Shown: positions 1 to 13,502, counted from the first letter of the stretch. The stretch is DNA of 64,000 bases from Mya arenaria (GCF_026914265.1 NC_069125.1:69332046-69396045), one strand, 5' to 3'. The notes: generated from the sequence alone by a model not told the origin. Numbers and translations: made by a program.

Positions 1-1311
1 GCAATAAATGTCCAAGCTAGTGTTTGGAAGTTATTGTTGATATATGTGACAACCTTGGCTACTGTGCATCCTTCTTGAACCCACGTCATCGGACCAGATA
101 TGCCACATTAAGAATAATCAACAAAAATATGCAATATTTGAGACCAATAGGTACTGAAATTTCACACAGGTACATGTTGCGACGCTAAATATGGCTAAAA
201 ACAGCACTGATTTAGTTACATAGTACATTCGAGGCTGGCCACGGTACCAGCAGCAAAATAATAATATCGGGACCAATTCCAAGAACTCCACATGTTTTTG
301 CAAATTCATCCTATACATGCACATCCATGTCTAGCTCCTTCCCAAAGTCAAGGACCACACCCGTTTTGAATAATGTGCTTGACCTATTCGCCCAGTCATA
401 AAGTAAAACCAATGGCGGAGTAAGTGTCCAGTGCTCAGTCATGGTTGACAAGATTATCATGACTATGCTTTCTTTGTATATGCTGACTGGTCACTATTAA
501 TGGAAAGGAGTCTGAATTGCGAGACACTATAAGAAACTTGAATTACATGTACGTCAAACTTTTCTTCCTTTTTTCCTTTTAAAATGTCGATTTCATGACC
601 GAGATCATGGCAGATCATGGGTCATATGACATTTCATAGTTTTTCTAGCTTTCTCTCCACCTTTTGTGTTCACGCGACGTGATATTTTTAATCAAATTTA
701 TGTAGTCATTTCATATTGAAAGTATAAGTGTGATCGTGTAAATGTTGGAAGAGCCAATCATTTAGTGTTGTTTAACCCAAATTGCGCACTTTTCACAAAT
801 TTACAATATTTTGGTAAATTACGGAAAAATAACAAAGTGTTTTTTTCTTTAATTGCTTTCCAATAGGTATGATTTATGGCCATTTTTAACTGGAACTTGT
901 ATTAACTTTTATGTATGAAAATTTTGACTGTAAGTTCAGTTGTATTTTTGTATCACATTAATCACAATCTCTATCCAGAAATTTACCTACCTTTCGGATT
1001 CTAAAATTTCGGATACTCAGGTTCTGAACCCGTTTTGTCGTTTGTCAAAATCAGCACTGTACCTAGTATTTACGGGTTCTGTTTATGTAGTTTATTAGTA
1101 ATTAATGCAGCAAAGTTCTGAGCAATGTAACCCCATTGCCATGAATCTTCTCATGTATACATGTTCTGTATAATACTGGCGACTTTATGATGTCTTTGTT
1201 TAATTTCTTTCTTTAAGGGAAAACATGATCCTAAAACAATACTGATCACTACCGCTGCGTCACCAAATTTGCCCATAACCCTGATGACATCAGTTCCTCT
1301 TATGATATATA
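1..1311. other. Flank upstream of DNTTIP1, no gene recognised
   Basis: AT-rich non-coding sequence. Only short open frames without recognisable domains or splice context are present. No promoter, tRNA or repeat could be supported here. Confidence 0.5.
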
Positions 1312-1897
1312 CAGTGCACTCCTCGTAGAACTACCACTTTCCTCGGTCACTCCGAGGGATTTTAAATTTATCGCGGACATCCGCCAAGTACCTCACCTGT
1401 TTCCTCGCTGAAATTCGCCGAGTTTCTCTGAGTTGCTTGTTTTCCGCCGAAGGTTTTATTGCAGATATCGCCGGTGATCGTGTTGTTTTATTGCCCTCAA
1501 AGGGGAACTCCAAGTTGTATGCTTTGCTACTACCTTGCAACTATTGAAAATAAATTATTACATTTGATGGTATTTTGTTTTTAATAATCAATCATTTTTA
1601 CATTTGTTTGTAAGTGTCAATATTGAAACAACTCAATAAAAGAACAGTATGCAGATATATTAAACAAAATTAGGTACATGTACAGTAGGAGATTCTTATC
1701 ATTTTCCTCGGAGTTTTACGGTGTTTTCACTCGGAGTAACGCGGCGAGTGTAATTATACGATCCACTGATCAGCCTCGGAGGGTGAACAAGTGAAAACGC
1801 CCAGGAAAGTAGATTTCAGTATGTTTGATTTCGTGTCTGCGATGACGAAAATCCGCCGAGGAAAACGGAAAGTGGTATTTCCGCGAGAAGTGTACTG
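1312..1897. mobile_element. MITE, Tc1/mariner-like ends with TA target duplication
   Basis: The left end reads CAGTGCACTCCTCG and the right end, reverse-complemented, reads CAGTACACTTCTCG. The match continues inward through the shared blocks TACCACTTTCC and CCTCGG, giving imperfect terminal inverted repeats of about 35-45 bp. A TA dinucleotide flanks each side (1310-1311 and 1898-1899), as expected for a Tc1/mariner-type target-site duplication. The 586-bp interior is rich in CTCGG/CCGAG motifs and has no transposase frame, so this is a non-autonomous element. The CAGT terminus and TA duplication support the superfamily call; the exact family is not identified. Confidence 0.75.
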
Positions 1898-2565
1898 TAT
1901 TTGTTATGATGTATTTTTAAAACTTTTTTGTTATTTTTGATGGTTTACCCGATTTATGTCAAATTGGTATTTTCAGCTTGTTAACTTTTAATATTTGTAA
2001 ATTTTTGCATAACATTTATAATAGTTTATAGAATTGTGCTGATAGTCAAATCACTGCAAAAAATGAGGCAAAGGAAGCAATGTCTTTTGATGTCAAAGAC
2101 CAACAAGACTCTTTGAAAATCAATACATTTCAAAAACTGTTGTGACTAATACATACTGGTCTGATGTCAAATGGTATTTTCAGCATTTGAGAGTTAACAG
2201 TTTAGCGTGTGTTTTTTTCAAATTGGAAACAATATAATTATATTAATACCTTTTAGAATTGTGGTCATAGTTGAATAGCGGCTAAAAACAGGGCAAACAA
2301 CCCTGTCTTAAGAAATCAAAGACCATGAACACACTTCAAAAATCAGCCCTGTTTCAAAAAATGCTGTGACTGATTAAGTTTCACTATCAGGGCCTTTGTG
2401 TCAATTTCTGGATAAATGTAAACTAAGATGTTAAATACATAAATGAGTGGTGACTTAAAATGTCTAAGTCACATTTTAGAGAAAATTTTAAGGAAATACT
2501 ATCAAATTGGTTTATTTTCAGACGCTACCCAATTAGATTGTGCCTTTACGAAACGTTTAAAAAAA
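1898..2565. other. Probable 5' intron / 5' UTR of DNTTIP1
   Basis: Non-coding AT-rich sequence. A good acceptor (TTTATTTTCAG, ending at 2521) lies 44 bases before the start codon. This suggests that at least one untranslated exon lies further upstream and that positions 2522-2565 are 5' UTR. The transcription start was not located. Confidence 0.45.
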
Positions 2566-5500
2566 ATGGCCAGCAGGAAAAATGAAGGTACAAATTGAAT
2601 TCTATGTATTATGTTTTTAATCAAAATATTTGTTAAGAAAATTGCCTTTCAAGCAAGTTAGGTACAAAGGTGTAAATATTTCAGCTTTTACATTTTGATG
2701 TGCTGTGTAAAGTATTAATTTACCAGTAATAAGTACACATGGATTTTATTTTAGTTTTCATTCAGGAGTTCTTCATGTTATTTTTTTTAAATCAATGTAG
2801 GTCGACGTTCAGTTTCACCAGCTCGAACTGGGAACATGAGACCCCAACCCAGCCTTCACCCAAGCCCTCCTTCCATGAATATCCTGTCGAGTATTCTGCG
2901 GGCTCCTCACCCAAACCTCCAGCATGCCCCACCCATGGGTGACACCTCCCAGCCTGGTCGGGGCATATCCCCCATCAGGGTTATCACAGCGATGCCTTAC
3001 CGATCTACACCATCACCAAAGGGAGGCCTGTCCCCTTCTCGGGTCCCTACAACTTTGCCGCCCAAGAAGAGCCTGTCCCCATCAAGAACTATCTATGTGA
3101 CATCTACGTCCCCAAAGCCACAGTTTTCAAAAGCACCAAGCCCACCCTCTGCCCATGGGAGTCAAGGTGTGCCTTCAAAAATTAATATCTTTAGTTGTTC
3201 AGCTTTATGTCAGATTTCAAAATGACTTATAAACTAATTTATCTCATTTTAGAATCTTTAAGTTAACAGTAAGTTCATCTGTTACTATTAAATATTTCAA
3301 TTATTTGACGGATATAATTGTGTAAATGTACAAGTATTGGGTATTTTTTGAGTAGGTCAGACAAGACAGCTGAGCCAAGGTCAGTTGCTCTCCCACCTCC
3401 CGTACCTTGCACAGACCCTCCAGCAAGGAGGACTGCCTCATGAACGCATCTTCCATCAGTATAGGTCAACCCAAGAGGCAGTTTCTGGGTCAATGACCTT
3501 GCCATCAAATGCCAGAGGGAGTCCAGGTTCCCAAGGACAGACTGCGCCCTTACCAGCACACCAGCGGGTGGCTACACCACCCCTGGGTTCAGGTATACGC
3601 AGGACTCCATCTCCTGCCCACATGCCAGTAGTGGAGATTCCAGCCAAACACCTGGTGGAACATTCCCCGAAGGTGCAGGCTGTTAACCTGGTTAAACCTC
3701 ACCAGGAAGTCAAGGTTTGTTTAAAGGCATACCCTGTAGTAACTTTTGTTGAGCCTGTCTGCGGTTATTGAAACATTGTTGTCACAATGGGGCTTCGGTG
3801 TATGTGCATGAGTGAGTGCATGTGGAATTATATCCTTTCATCCGGACTGAATCCAGGCTGTATCTTTACCATACATTTTAGGAATTTCAAAAAGACTTGC
3901 CATGAAGGTTCACCATGATGAGAATGACCCAGTTCTGTACCTCAAAGATCAAGGTTAAATGTAAAAATGAGTACTGTTGATAGGACTGGTCTGGACTGAG
4001 CTTTTTCTGGGCAGTATCTTTAACCATGCAACTTTCACTTATATACTTATTCTGTAACACCATGTAATAATTCTGTGTAGCAATTGTATGGAAGAGCATT
4101 ATGTCTGTATCAAAGGCTCTTTCAATGGGCTTCACATATATGTCAACATGTTGCAGTCTTATATTTATATGTTGAGAGTAACATCCCCAAATTAACTATG
4201 AAAGGTAGGAATGGATTTTATTGGGGGGGGGGGGTGCAATTATAGTTTTATATTACTGATGACATGTCAGTTTTAATACTTCAGCACATTTTCAGTTACT
4301 CACTGTGTCTGATTTTGAGAGTGTGATTTGATTTGACAGAGATAACTCCACAGTCGATAAGAAATAAAATGATTTTTGCAGAAATGGAAAAAAATAAATA
4401 TAAAAAACGTCAGGAGTGTTTAGTAGGTATGGTCGTGTAACCCGAAACATGCCAATCTGTGTCCTAATATTGCTTTTTCTCTCTGATACAACATCATGTA
4501 GATGAAATTTTGATGAGCTATAAACTAATATCTTGTCAGTTACATGAATACATGTCTGAGAGCAAATGTAGCCTTGAGATTCTTATTGTTTAAACATTTT
4601 TGTTAGTTTAGAAATTCACTATTTGCGACTGTAAAGATATAACTATATAAAATTATATTTTAGATGAAGATTCCAGAGCAAGATTTTAAGTTTGGTGATT
4701 TACTGCAGAGTATCAACAGGTCTCAAGAGCAACTACAAAGCCAGTTGATGCAGAGTGGCCTCTCACCAATCACCCCTGCCGATCAACTACCCAAACAGTG
4801 GGCTCTGCAGCCCCAACCACCACCAAACATAAGTCTTACATCAAATGCAGGACAGTTTACTAGCTCAAGTCAGGGATTGTTACGCCCCACTCAGTCTGCA
4901 AGTGACAGTCGGCTTTCAATGCATTACACGACAGACAGCAAGCCAGCCATTCTGCAGGAGGTGCTTGGTTCTGGAGGCCTCCTTGCAGCAGCCAGAAGCA
5001 TTCATCAGTCGACCTCTACAGCTTCACATGTGGTGTCTCATCCACCAGCCTCTGGTTTTACACCGGTTGTTCTGCCCTCTCAAAGTCACAGTGTTAGAAG
5101 CTCTGTTCTCAACCCATCTATCCCGGTAATATCTTCATTTGTCAATGTCATGAAACCGACTTTAACAAATGTGCAGGCTACAGTGAGTCAAGAAATAAAA
5201 AAAGAACCACAGTTTGTTCCAAGTTCTCTTGCATCAGTCACACAACCAGGTCCTCCCAACATTACAATCTCAACAAGAACTAACATGCCATCTCAAGAGA
5301 AACTTGCTCAAAGATTGCCAAGAAATCCATTCACCTTCCCAGCAACCCCTCCTGCTTCATTGACCAATGAGAAGCCAGCCTTTGTAATGAGCCAGTCAAA
5401 TCTTGTTGTGGCAGATGGGCTAACCAATGAAAAGCAGAGACATGCCAGTGATGAAATGCCTAAACTTTCTCCAGTTGGAAAACTAAAGAGAGAAAAGGAT

Positions 5501-8500
5501 GAAGAAGAAGCACTGGTTCCTCTTGTAAGTATGACACAAAATTAGGTCAGTTGTCATGAATGTATTTTATGTTGGAACTACCGTAACACAGCTTCATATG
5601 TATGTGACATACACACAGTTTATCATGCAATATATACAGGTTTTATTTGTGAGAAAATGTGGATGGAAATTTTTTCTTATGAGGATATGAAAAACTGTGT
5701 AGACCATGAAGTACATTATTTGTTTTCAGCAAAACTGCCTAAATATGCGTATGGTAACACTCTCCAACTTTCCAAACAATCCTCACAACAGACCTTCATA
5801 CAGAGCTACATCAGTGGCCATAGACAAGGCCAAGTATGGGTTTGATTTTTAATTAAACTGAGTAATATGATGTTTTGTACATTAATACTTGTCATGTTAT
5901 ACATTAACTTGAGTTGATTTCATGATGTACATTAACTGAATTAATATCATCAGCCTTTTTGAGGTCAGTTCATTCGGAATGCGCAAGAATTAATTTAGTA
6001 CCTCATTCTTAAAAAAGCCTGTGTAAGGCATAACATACAACCATTCTGTCAATAAATTTTGACATTTTTTCTGATATAGCACATAACATTTAGTTGTTAC
6101 TTGTATTTAGGGTTGGCTGTATCACCAATTCAGCAAAGTCAATGGACATATTGAGGCAGAATCTACAGAAAGCTATGAACAAAGAGATTGATGCTGTGAT
6201 ACAATCTTACATGGAAGTAAGTGGGCTTTGGTGCTGTAATAGAGTCTTACATGGAAGTAAGTGCTTTGATGCTTTGATACAGTCTTACATGGAAGTAAGT
6301 GGGCTTTGATGCTTTGATACAGTCTTACATGGAAGTAAGTGGGCTTTGATGCTTTGATACAGTCTTACATGGAAGTAAGTGGGCTTTGGTGCTGTAATAG
6401 AGTCTTACATGGAAGTAAGTGCTTTGATGCTTTGATACAGTCTTACATGGAAGTAAGTGGGCTTTGATGCTTTGATACAGTCTTACATGGAAGTAAGTGG
6501 GCTTTGATGCTTTGATACAGTCTTACATGGAAGTAAGTGGGATTTGATGCTGTGATACAGTCTTACATGGAAGTAAGTGGGCTTTGATGCTGTCATACAG
6601 TCTGACATGGAAGTAAGTGGGCTTTGATGCTTTGATACAGTCTGACATGGAAGTAAGTGGGCTTTGATGCTGTCATACAGTCAGATATGAAAATGTTTTT
6701 GTATGCTGTAGAAGATTTCAGCCAATGTTACTTGAGTTGCTTTGTACATTAAGCTTATACTCATCTAATTTAGCTTGGTACATTTTAGCTGAAAGTTAAT
6801 ATGAATCACTTCTTGAATCAGCCTGTTTCCTGGGTTGAAACCAGTACTGGTGCTCTAATTGAGAGACTGTTAAATAATAACCCAAGTGGAACCTAAACCC
6901 ACAACTTCCTGGGTGAGAGCCGGACTCCTCACCCTCAATTAAATACCCAAAATCCATGATATGCTGCACTTTTGATACTTTAAAATGTGATATACAATCC
7001 GTCATCACTTTTGGATGCACAAGTCTGAATTTGTATGTTACAAATTGGCTTCAGAATTTGACCCAATGCCAAAACAGTTATTGCAACTTAACTTTATCAT
7101 TTGGCATGAGTTTTCATTTAAGTAATTGGATAATGTTACCATGTTCTTCAATTATTTACTAAAGATAATTCTATTATTGTTTAATTAAGAACTGGCGCCT
7201 GGTCAGATGTAGCAATCTCTGTGTAGAAATTAATTCCATTTTGCTCATTTTGACCTCTGTGGAATTGAATGTTGTGTGCGTATATTTTCAGAAATACTTC
7301 AAGCTAGGAATACAGAACATCCGTATGAACAATGGGGAGACTGCGGTGACAGATGACCATATACAGGCTGTGTGCAGGCAGATACTCGAGGAGGTACATC
7401 ATATGTCTTAGTACTTGTATGAATTGATGCAGTTAAGTCATTAAAGACACTCCTAAATATCATTACATGTTATATAGACTTATCACAACTTTAACTCCAA
7501 GATAAGAGTTATGAGGTGCAATATTCCCTATATAATGCAACGGAAGCCAGTGTGTTGTTAATATTTGAGGTCATGGCTTCTAATGTCTATATATTAGAGA
7601 TTCAAATATCTATAACTGGTATATATTCAACTTGAAGAACAATCCACATTTGGCAATGTGAGGAATGATTATGGTCTCTTTATACCCACAAATTTATCTC
7701 TGCAAGAACATTGTAACATTAATAACAACAAATAGTAAAAATATCTTTGAATTTACTGATTCACAATTTCAGGCGAAGAAGATGTACATACCAGAAACAG
7801 GGAGACGTAGTGTGTCTCCGGCCAGGGAACTATCTGACAATGTTTCTGAGACAGGCAGCAGTGGAAGAAGGGTGAGTGATTGCCTAAACATTTCAATATT
7901 GGGTCTTAGTTACAGAATGAGCTGTGAGGTTTGACTTGATTTGTTGCAGATTGTACAGTATTGTTATCAATGTATGTAAACCATGTATACTACTGGTCAA
8001 GGGCTTGTTATTATCAGAAAGAATTCCTTACATATAGATCTTCAGTTTTGATCTATAATGTACATACACTTAATAACTAGTACGAGAGACATTCAACAAG
8101 CAATGAATTCTAACTGGCATAGTAATACAAACAAAAAAGCTGATATCAAAGAAGTTTGGGTAGAACTTTGATTTTTTCTTTTCTAGCAATTCAGCAACCA
8201 TCTTTAACTTGTATGCAGGAGATTTCTTTTAAAATATTGATATTGCTGGATATAAGTAGCTGGGCGTTAAAATATTGATATTGCTGGATATAAGTAGCTG
8301 GGCGATGATTTTTATAGTATTTAATTAACAACATTTTTTAACATATGTATTTTGTACTATGAGCCTATAGCAGACCAACTTATTTTAAACGAAACATCCT
8401 CCACAACTCCTTGAAGGTTAAAATTTTTGCATACATGTCCTTTTTAGGGCTCGGTAGATGCTTTGCTTCGCATTATTGGTTGCTCATATTTTATTGTCAA

Positions 8501-11500
8501 TTTTCGTATGGGGCTCATAATATTGTATTCACATCTCATCACGTGCAACTTTGTCCAAAAAATTCTTCTTTCATATTTCGGATACATTTTTAATAGTTTT
8601 TTAGCCTGAGTAACCGGTTTTTTGTTGTCATCTGTCAACAAATGCGGTATCCATCTGGCAAAAATTCTCCTTACACATAACACTTTCTTCAATATCCTAT
8701 ACAACAAGAAATGCCAGCAATATTTGCTATATTGTTCCCTGTAGATCACAGATCTTTGGCAATTGCTGTTTTTTTTCAGTGTTTTTTGCCCCACAGCACT
8801 TCTGAAAAAGGTTAAAGAGGGTCTTAGATTGTCTTACTTCCTGTTTCAAAGCATTTAACTGTCATATATGAAACTAGATTATTTCCATAAACATTACACA
8901 TTTCATTAAATATAGTTTTTGAACATAAATCCAAATTTGAGCATTTTCTCCTGTCATTATGAATGCAGTGATAATGAATAAGACTAGTTACAGTGAAAAA
9001 CATGTAAAATGAACAAACCTATACATGTGTGGTATTGATTTGTCAGGTAAGATATGATCCACATGTTTGTGTACAATGCAGGATAATCTTGTGCAGTATA
9101 ATTAAACTTAATGGCTAATAACTATATATTGAATGTTCCTCCTATGTTGTCTGAAAACTACAAATGTTTCAATAATAGTGGTAAGGTTCTCATTTCCTCG
9201 CAAGGCTTATTTGTTATCCCATATTTACTGGTTCCAGTCAGCCCTGGGTAGAAGGCGCCATCCATCTGACACAGACTCGGAGGCCAGCCTTAGACCAGCC
9301 CCTGCTAAAAAGGTATGTTTGTGGATATGGGGTCTAAATGTTATCTACATAAATTATTATGGTTTGAATTTCTAAGTCAAATGTCCAAGTTTCATTCTAT
9401 CTGGTATATTTCTCCTGTAAAAAATACTATAGCAAAATATTTTAATTATGTTTCAGTGAATATGACATAATCTATGTTATTTGCTCTTCTCTTTTCTTAT
9501 AGATTTCAATTACTATTAAAGAAAGGTTATTTTATGTTTTACCCAGTTTCATTTCTTTCGTCTTTGTAGAAGAAAGGCCGCCCATATATAGTGAATTTGA
9601 CTGGGTATGTATAATGTTATTATTGTAAAGTTATTTCATTCTTAGTAAAACCTTTTAAGCTCACCTGACCATGAAGTGGTAAAAAGTAAGCCTTCATGAT
9701 CACCTTTTGAACAGAGACCACAATTAGTTTTTGACCTCTCAATCATCCACCACTCTGAACCAATTCAGATCTTGGCCAAGTTCGAGCCAAATCAGACCAG
9801 TAGGTCAAGTGTAATGTGCACTTGCTTTATAAAAAACACCAAGAAATCAACTCAAAAAAATATTGTTAAGTTGATGGAAGGTTTTATTTTTATTGTAGGA
9901 TCAGAATGATTGTCTTAATCATTTGAGGCAAAGTTTGAATGTAGGTTTTATTGGGTTAAAAAGAAGGACTCTAAAACAATAAAAAAAATGCCATGACCAG
10001 TATAATAGGTGAGCATTCAAGAAGCATTCAAGTGCCCTATTGGCCATCTTGTTATTTATGTCATCTATTTTATCTGCACAACATTGCTTCATGACATTAG
10101 TATATATGCTTACAGGAGATCCACACCATCGAAACTAGCTATCCAGCAGGCAAAACGTGAGGGACCTAAGGTATGCATGCTATAAAATAACGAATGTGGC
10201 TGGTTATTTCCCCTGCATAAGGAATTACTCGTCAATGCAGAGTTTTGTTTTTCCTTTACAAGAATAAACAACTTATCAAATTAAGTGACAGAAACTAAAA
10301 GGATTTGTACGATAATGACAATTCTCTTTATTGCCTGTGTGTTTTTACAGTATGATCCAGAGAGATTAACAGAAGATACCCAGTTTGTCATGGGCTCAAA
10401 GGCCAACAAGTAAGCTTACTCCTTAACTTTGTTTTATTGATTAAAATGAACAGCTTTATGTCCTTGGAGTTTATCTTCTATAATTCAGTATTTGTTTCTA
10501 AGAATATTACTCTGTAAGTTTTCTCCAGTAAGATAGAAGAACATGTGTACAATATAATTTCACATCCTGAATTAATTTGCCCCCACTCTCTGCCGGTGTC
10601 AGCCCTGTCTTAAAAGCGAATGTTACTTGTGTGTTTCAGGGCCATGGGGTTTGGGGCAACAAGAGGGAGGTTGTATATGAAGCATCCAGATCTTTATAAG
10701 GTATTCTGTTTTATGTTTCTGAACCTACAACCTCTGCTTGGTGTGTTGTGATCTTGGCAGTATTCTATTTCTTACTCGAAACTACAAAAATAGATATAAG
10801 TTATGTAACCAAAAAGTTTGACAAGGTATATGAGATGAGCAGTGGCAAATAGTGATTTTGCAAAGAAGGATTTTTATGCATGCTTATCAAAAAAGAAACC
10901 AGTTCTAAATGTTTTATCTGCATAACATATAGGCATATACATGTATTTGAACATTTGTTTTATGTCCTGTTTTCAGTACAGTGGAGACCAGGATGACAAG
11001 ACTTGGCTGTATGAGCACCACTTTATGCCAGCAACAGGGGGCAAGTCATACCTGGTTGTCCTTGATGATATTCGCGAGATCGCCATATCTGATGAATACA
11101 AGTAGGGGGTTTAATGCAGTTGGAGAGCTGAATTAACTTTACATATATACCATACTTTCAATGGTTGATAACATGCCCTTTAAAAAAAGTAAATATTTGT
11201 TCCATGCAGCTTAGATTTCTTTTCAGATGAGTGACCTATAAGTTTAGTAAATCAAATGACATGTAAATTTGAGTTTCATAGCAGGTGTAACCATATGAAT
11301 TATGTCCATTCATTTAAGAGTAAGACACTTGTTCTATAATTATACTTCTTACACTTTCAAAATCTGTTTTAGGGAACAGAGTGGTATTGTTGTCGAGTCT
11401 TTAGTTGGCTTCAATGTACCCATGTGGATGATTGAGAAAATGCGACTTCAAATGAACGCCATGAGAACAGACCTGCCAAAAGCTACCAAATACCGCAGTA

Positions 11501-13178
11501 GATCTGCAACACCCAATGTTGTAGAGGAGGTGAGGCATTCACAGTTTAGTTTATTCATTTCAAAGTACCATTTCCCTCAAAATTTCAAATCTCATACCTG
11601 CCTGAGATAGTAATGCATTACTATACCTCCGATATCCCCACAGAAATGAACACCATAGTACTAGGACGTATCGCCCTTAAGACTGGGGTAACATTGGTGT
11701 CCCTACCTTCGAGGTCAAGGTTACAGCAACCATCTGAACTAAGTATGATTTGCTATAAAGCCTTACTGATGATAGCTTGTGTCCAATCTATATCTTTGTC
11801 ATACTTTGTCTTAAATTATTCAGCAGAAGTGACCCCATAGTATGGGGACGTGTCGGGCATAAGACCCATGTTCCTCTTTGAGGTCAAGGTCCCAGCAACC
11901 TTCTGAACTGAGTATGTTTTGCTATATATGCCTCACTGATGATGGTTTGTGTCTGGTCCATATTTTTGTCACCTTGTGACTAAGGTCAGATTTTAAAATT
12001 ATTCCGACATCGACACGTGGGGGTATTTATCACATTTTGTGATAGCTCTAGTTGTATTTATGTTTATAATTGTATATGTTAGAATTTGGAATTTAATATC
12101 TGTTTGTTTAGCCACTTCTTCCAGTGAAGTTTTCCATTTCCAAACAATTTAAACTGCAGTATTTTCCATGTAATCTTTCTGTTGTAGTTGGTTGATGATG
12201 TCACAGCACCAAAAGAAATAAAGGACCTGCCATTTGCGAACTTCAGCAGTCCCAAAAATATCAACGTTATTCACGTAATACATCTCATGTTTCCTTCATG
12301 TACAATTATGCATGTTAGTGCTAAATTTAAGAATAGTCCAGTTAAATATTTGCTGGAATAGTTTAATGAATTATTTTATCTCATCCTTGGTAAGAAAGTT
12401 TGGGAGACATCAAGCTAAATTTCTTAACTATGCATCAATGGAATACACTGTTTATGAAATTAATTCAGATACTTAAGTTTATGTTGCAATGTTTACACTG
12501 AAATTCTTATTAAACCCTAAATGATTGTACAAATATATGTGTCTTTGAGCCCCTGATACTCCACACTATTAGTCTGGTGTTCAGGTGTATAAATAGTTTT
12601 TAAAAAAAATGTTCACACTATAAATATATATATACTTAAACACTAGTATATAATTGTTATTATTAAATTGTATATTTTTTACGTAAGTTTTGACAAAAAG
12701 TTGTCATTTTAAGCATTTAATATAGAATGAAATGTTCACAGTTCTACACATAACTCTGAGCAGTCTACATGCTTTTTGTAGACCTGGAAGACATTGATAA
12801 AAAATACTAGGATCAAGTGTTAACCTAGAATCAATTCAAAACAGTGCTTTACTACCGTTCAAGTTCTTTGAGGTACAAAATCTCTTCAAGGATTCTTGAT
12901 AATTATTTGTTGTTAATGTGGGGCTTGATGCCAGATGGTACCAAGCGACAGGAACATATAGAAGGCTATGGTAGCTTCTGATGTTAACCCCATGTACAAT
13001 GTACTTCTAGGTTCCCCAGGAGGAGGATGAGATGGATTTCTTGGCGACGGGGAGCGACAACCGAGACACGCCCTCTCAGTTATCTCCCTTCAACATGACT
13101 GGCGGGTTCGATGACGCCACCTCACAGTCTGACCTTGACACTCTGGATGATGACCCCACATTCACCCTCAGTAAATGA
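2566..13178 (+). CDS. DNTTIP1: DNTTIP1 (TdIF1) orthologue, MiDAC deacetylase complex subunit, long form
   Basis: Seventeen coding exons join in phase into a 946-residue protein: 2566-2587, 2801-3166, 3356-3714, 4664-5524, 5730-5833, 6111-6216, 7292-7393, 7773-7871, 9238-9312, 9570-9604, 10116-10170, 10351-10409, 10640-10700, 10977-11101, 11373-11529, 12188-12274 and 13011-13178. All introns are GT-AG. The ATG context is AAAAAAATGGCC. Residues about 577-645 (AKSMDILRQNL, AVCRQILEEAKKMY) match the vertebrate DNTTIP1 dimerisation domain. KKGRP at about 699-703 is AT-hook-like. Residues about 729-850 (YDPERL, GSKANKAMGFGATRGRLYMK, MWMIEKM) match its SKI/SNO-like DNA-binding domain. In vertebrates the protein tethers HDAC1/2 and MIDEAS in the nuclear MiDAC complex. 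Human DNTTIP1 is about 329 residues; here roughly 540 Pro/Ser/Gln-rich residues are added N-terminally, and an acidic Ser/Thr tail ends the protein. C-terminal identity is firm; the N-terminal exons rest on phase continuity. Confidence 0.92.
6195..6690 (+). repeat. 40-bp minisatellite over the exon 6 / intron 6 boundary of DNTTIP1
   Basis: About twelve copies of a 40-bp unit (two copies are 38 bp) start inside coding exon 6 and run into the intron. Each unit contains CTTACATGGAAGTAAGT or CTGACATGGAAGTAAGT, that is, the last codons of the exon plus the consensus donor GTAAGT. Donors lie at 6217, 6257, 6295, 6335, 6375, 6415, 6453, 6493, 6533, 6573, 6613 and 6653. A larger block of about 158 bp is itself duplicated: the TAATAGAG variant recurs at about 6238 and 6396, and the two short units share the same offset. 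Confidence 0.95.
8229..8304 (+). repeat. 38-bp perfect tandem duplication in a DNTTIP1 intron
   Basis: Two identical copies (8229-8266 and 8267-8304) beginning TTAAAATATTGATATTGC and ending AGTAGCTGGGCG. Their identity implies a recent duplication. Confidence 0.9.
11641..12005 (+). repeat. 183-bp diverged tandem duplication in a DNTTIP1 intron
   Basis: Copies start at 11641 and 11824. They share CCATAGTA, GAGGTCAAGGT, CAGCAACC, TCTGAACT and CTGATGAT at the same spacing but differ at many sites. The block lies in the intron after the exon ending at 11529. It resembles dispersed AGGTCAAGGT-containing repeats and is similar in flavour to the repeat at 35.3 kb. Confidence 0.7.
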
Positions 13179-13496
13179 GAACCTCCCACGGACAGGTGCA
13201 CTAGTGATCGAACTCTGGGATTTCTCAAAATATTTAGCTATTTAAATATTACGTCATCTATAACCATTTTGAAAAGGACTGGATAACAGGCGAGATTTGT
13301 ATTGATAATAATTACTATTCAGATAAGGCTACTACTTATATGTTTTGTGCAAATGCATCTGATACATTTATGTTTCAAACAGTTTGTAGAATGAGTGGCA
13401 ATTAAGGGTAGAGAGTGATGTGTTTGCACCTTGCTAGGAATATCTTATGTTGTTGATCAAGACTTGTGGCTATTAATTGCTTAAGCTTTAAATGAA

Positions 13497-13502
13497 AATA
13501 AA
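13497..13502 (+). terminator. Polyadenylation signal AATAAA for DNTTIP1
   Basis: AATAAA about 320 bases after the DNTTIP1 stop codon, followed by a T-rich stretch. It is the first good signal downstream of the stop; longer 3' UTR forms are possible. Confidence 0.55.
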
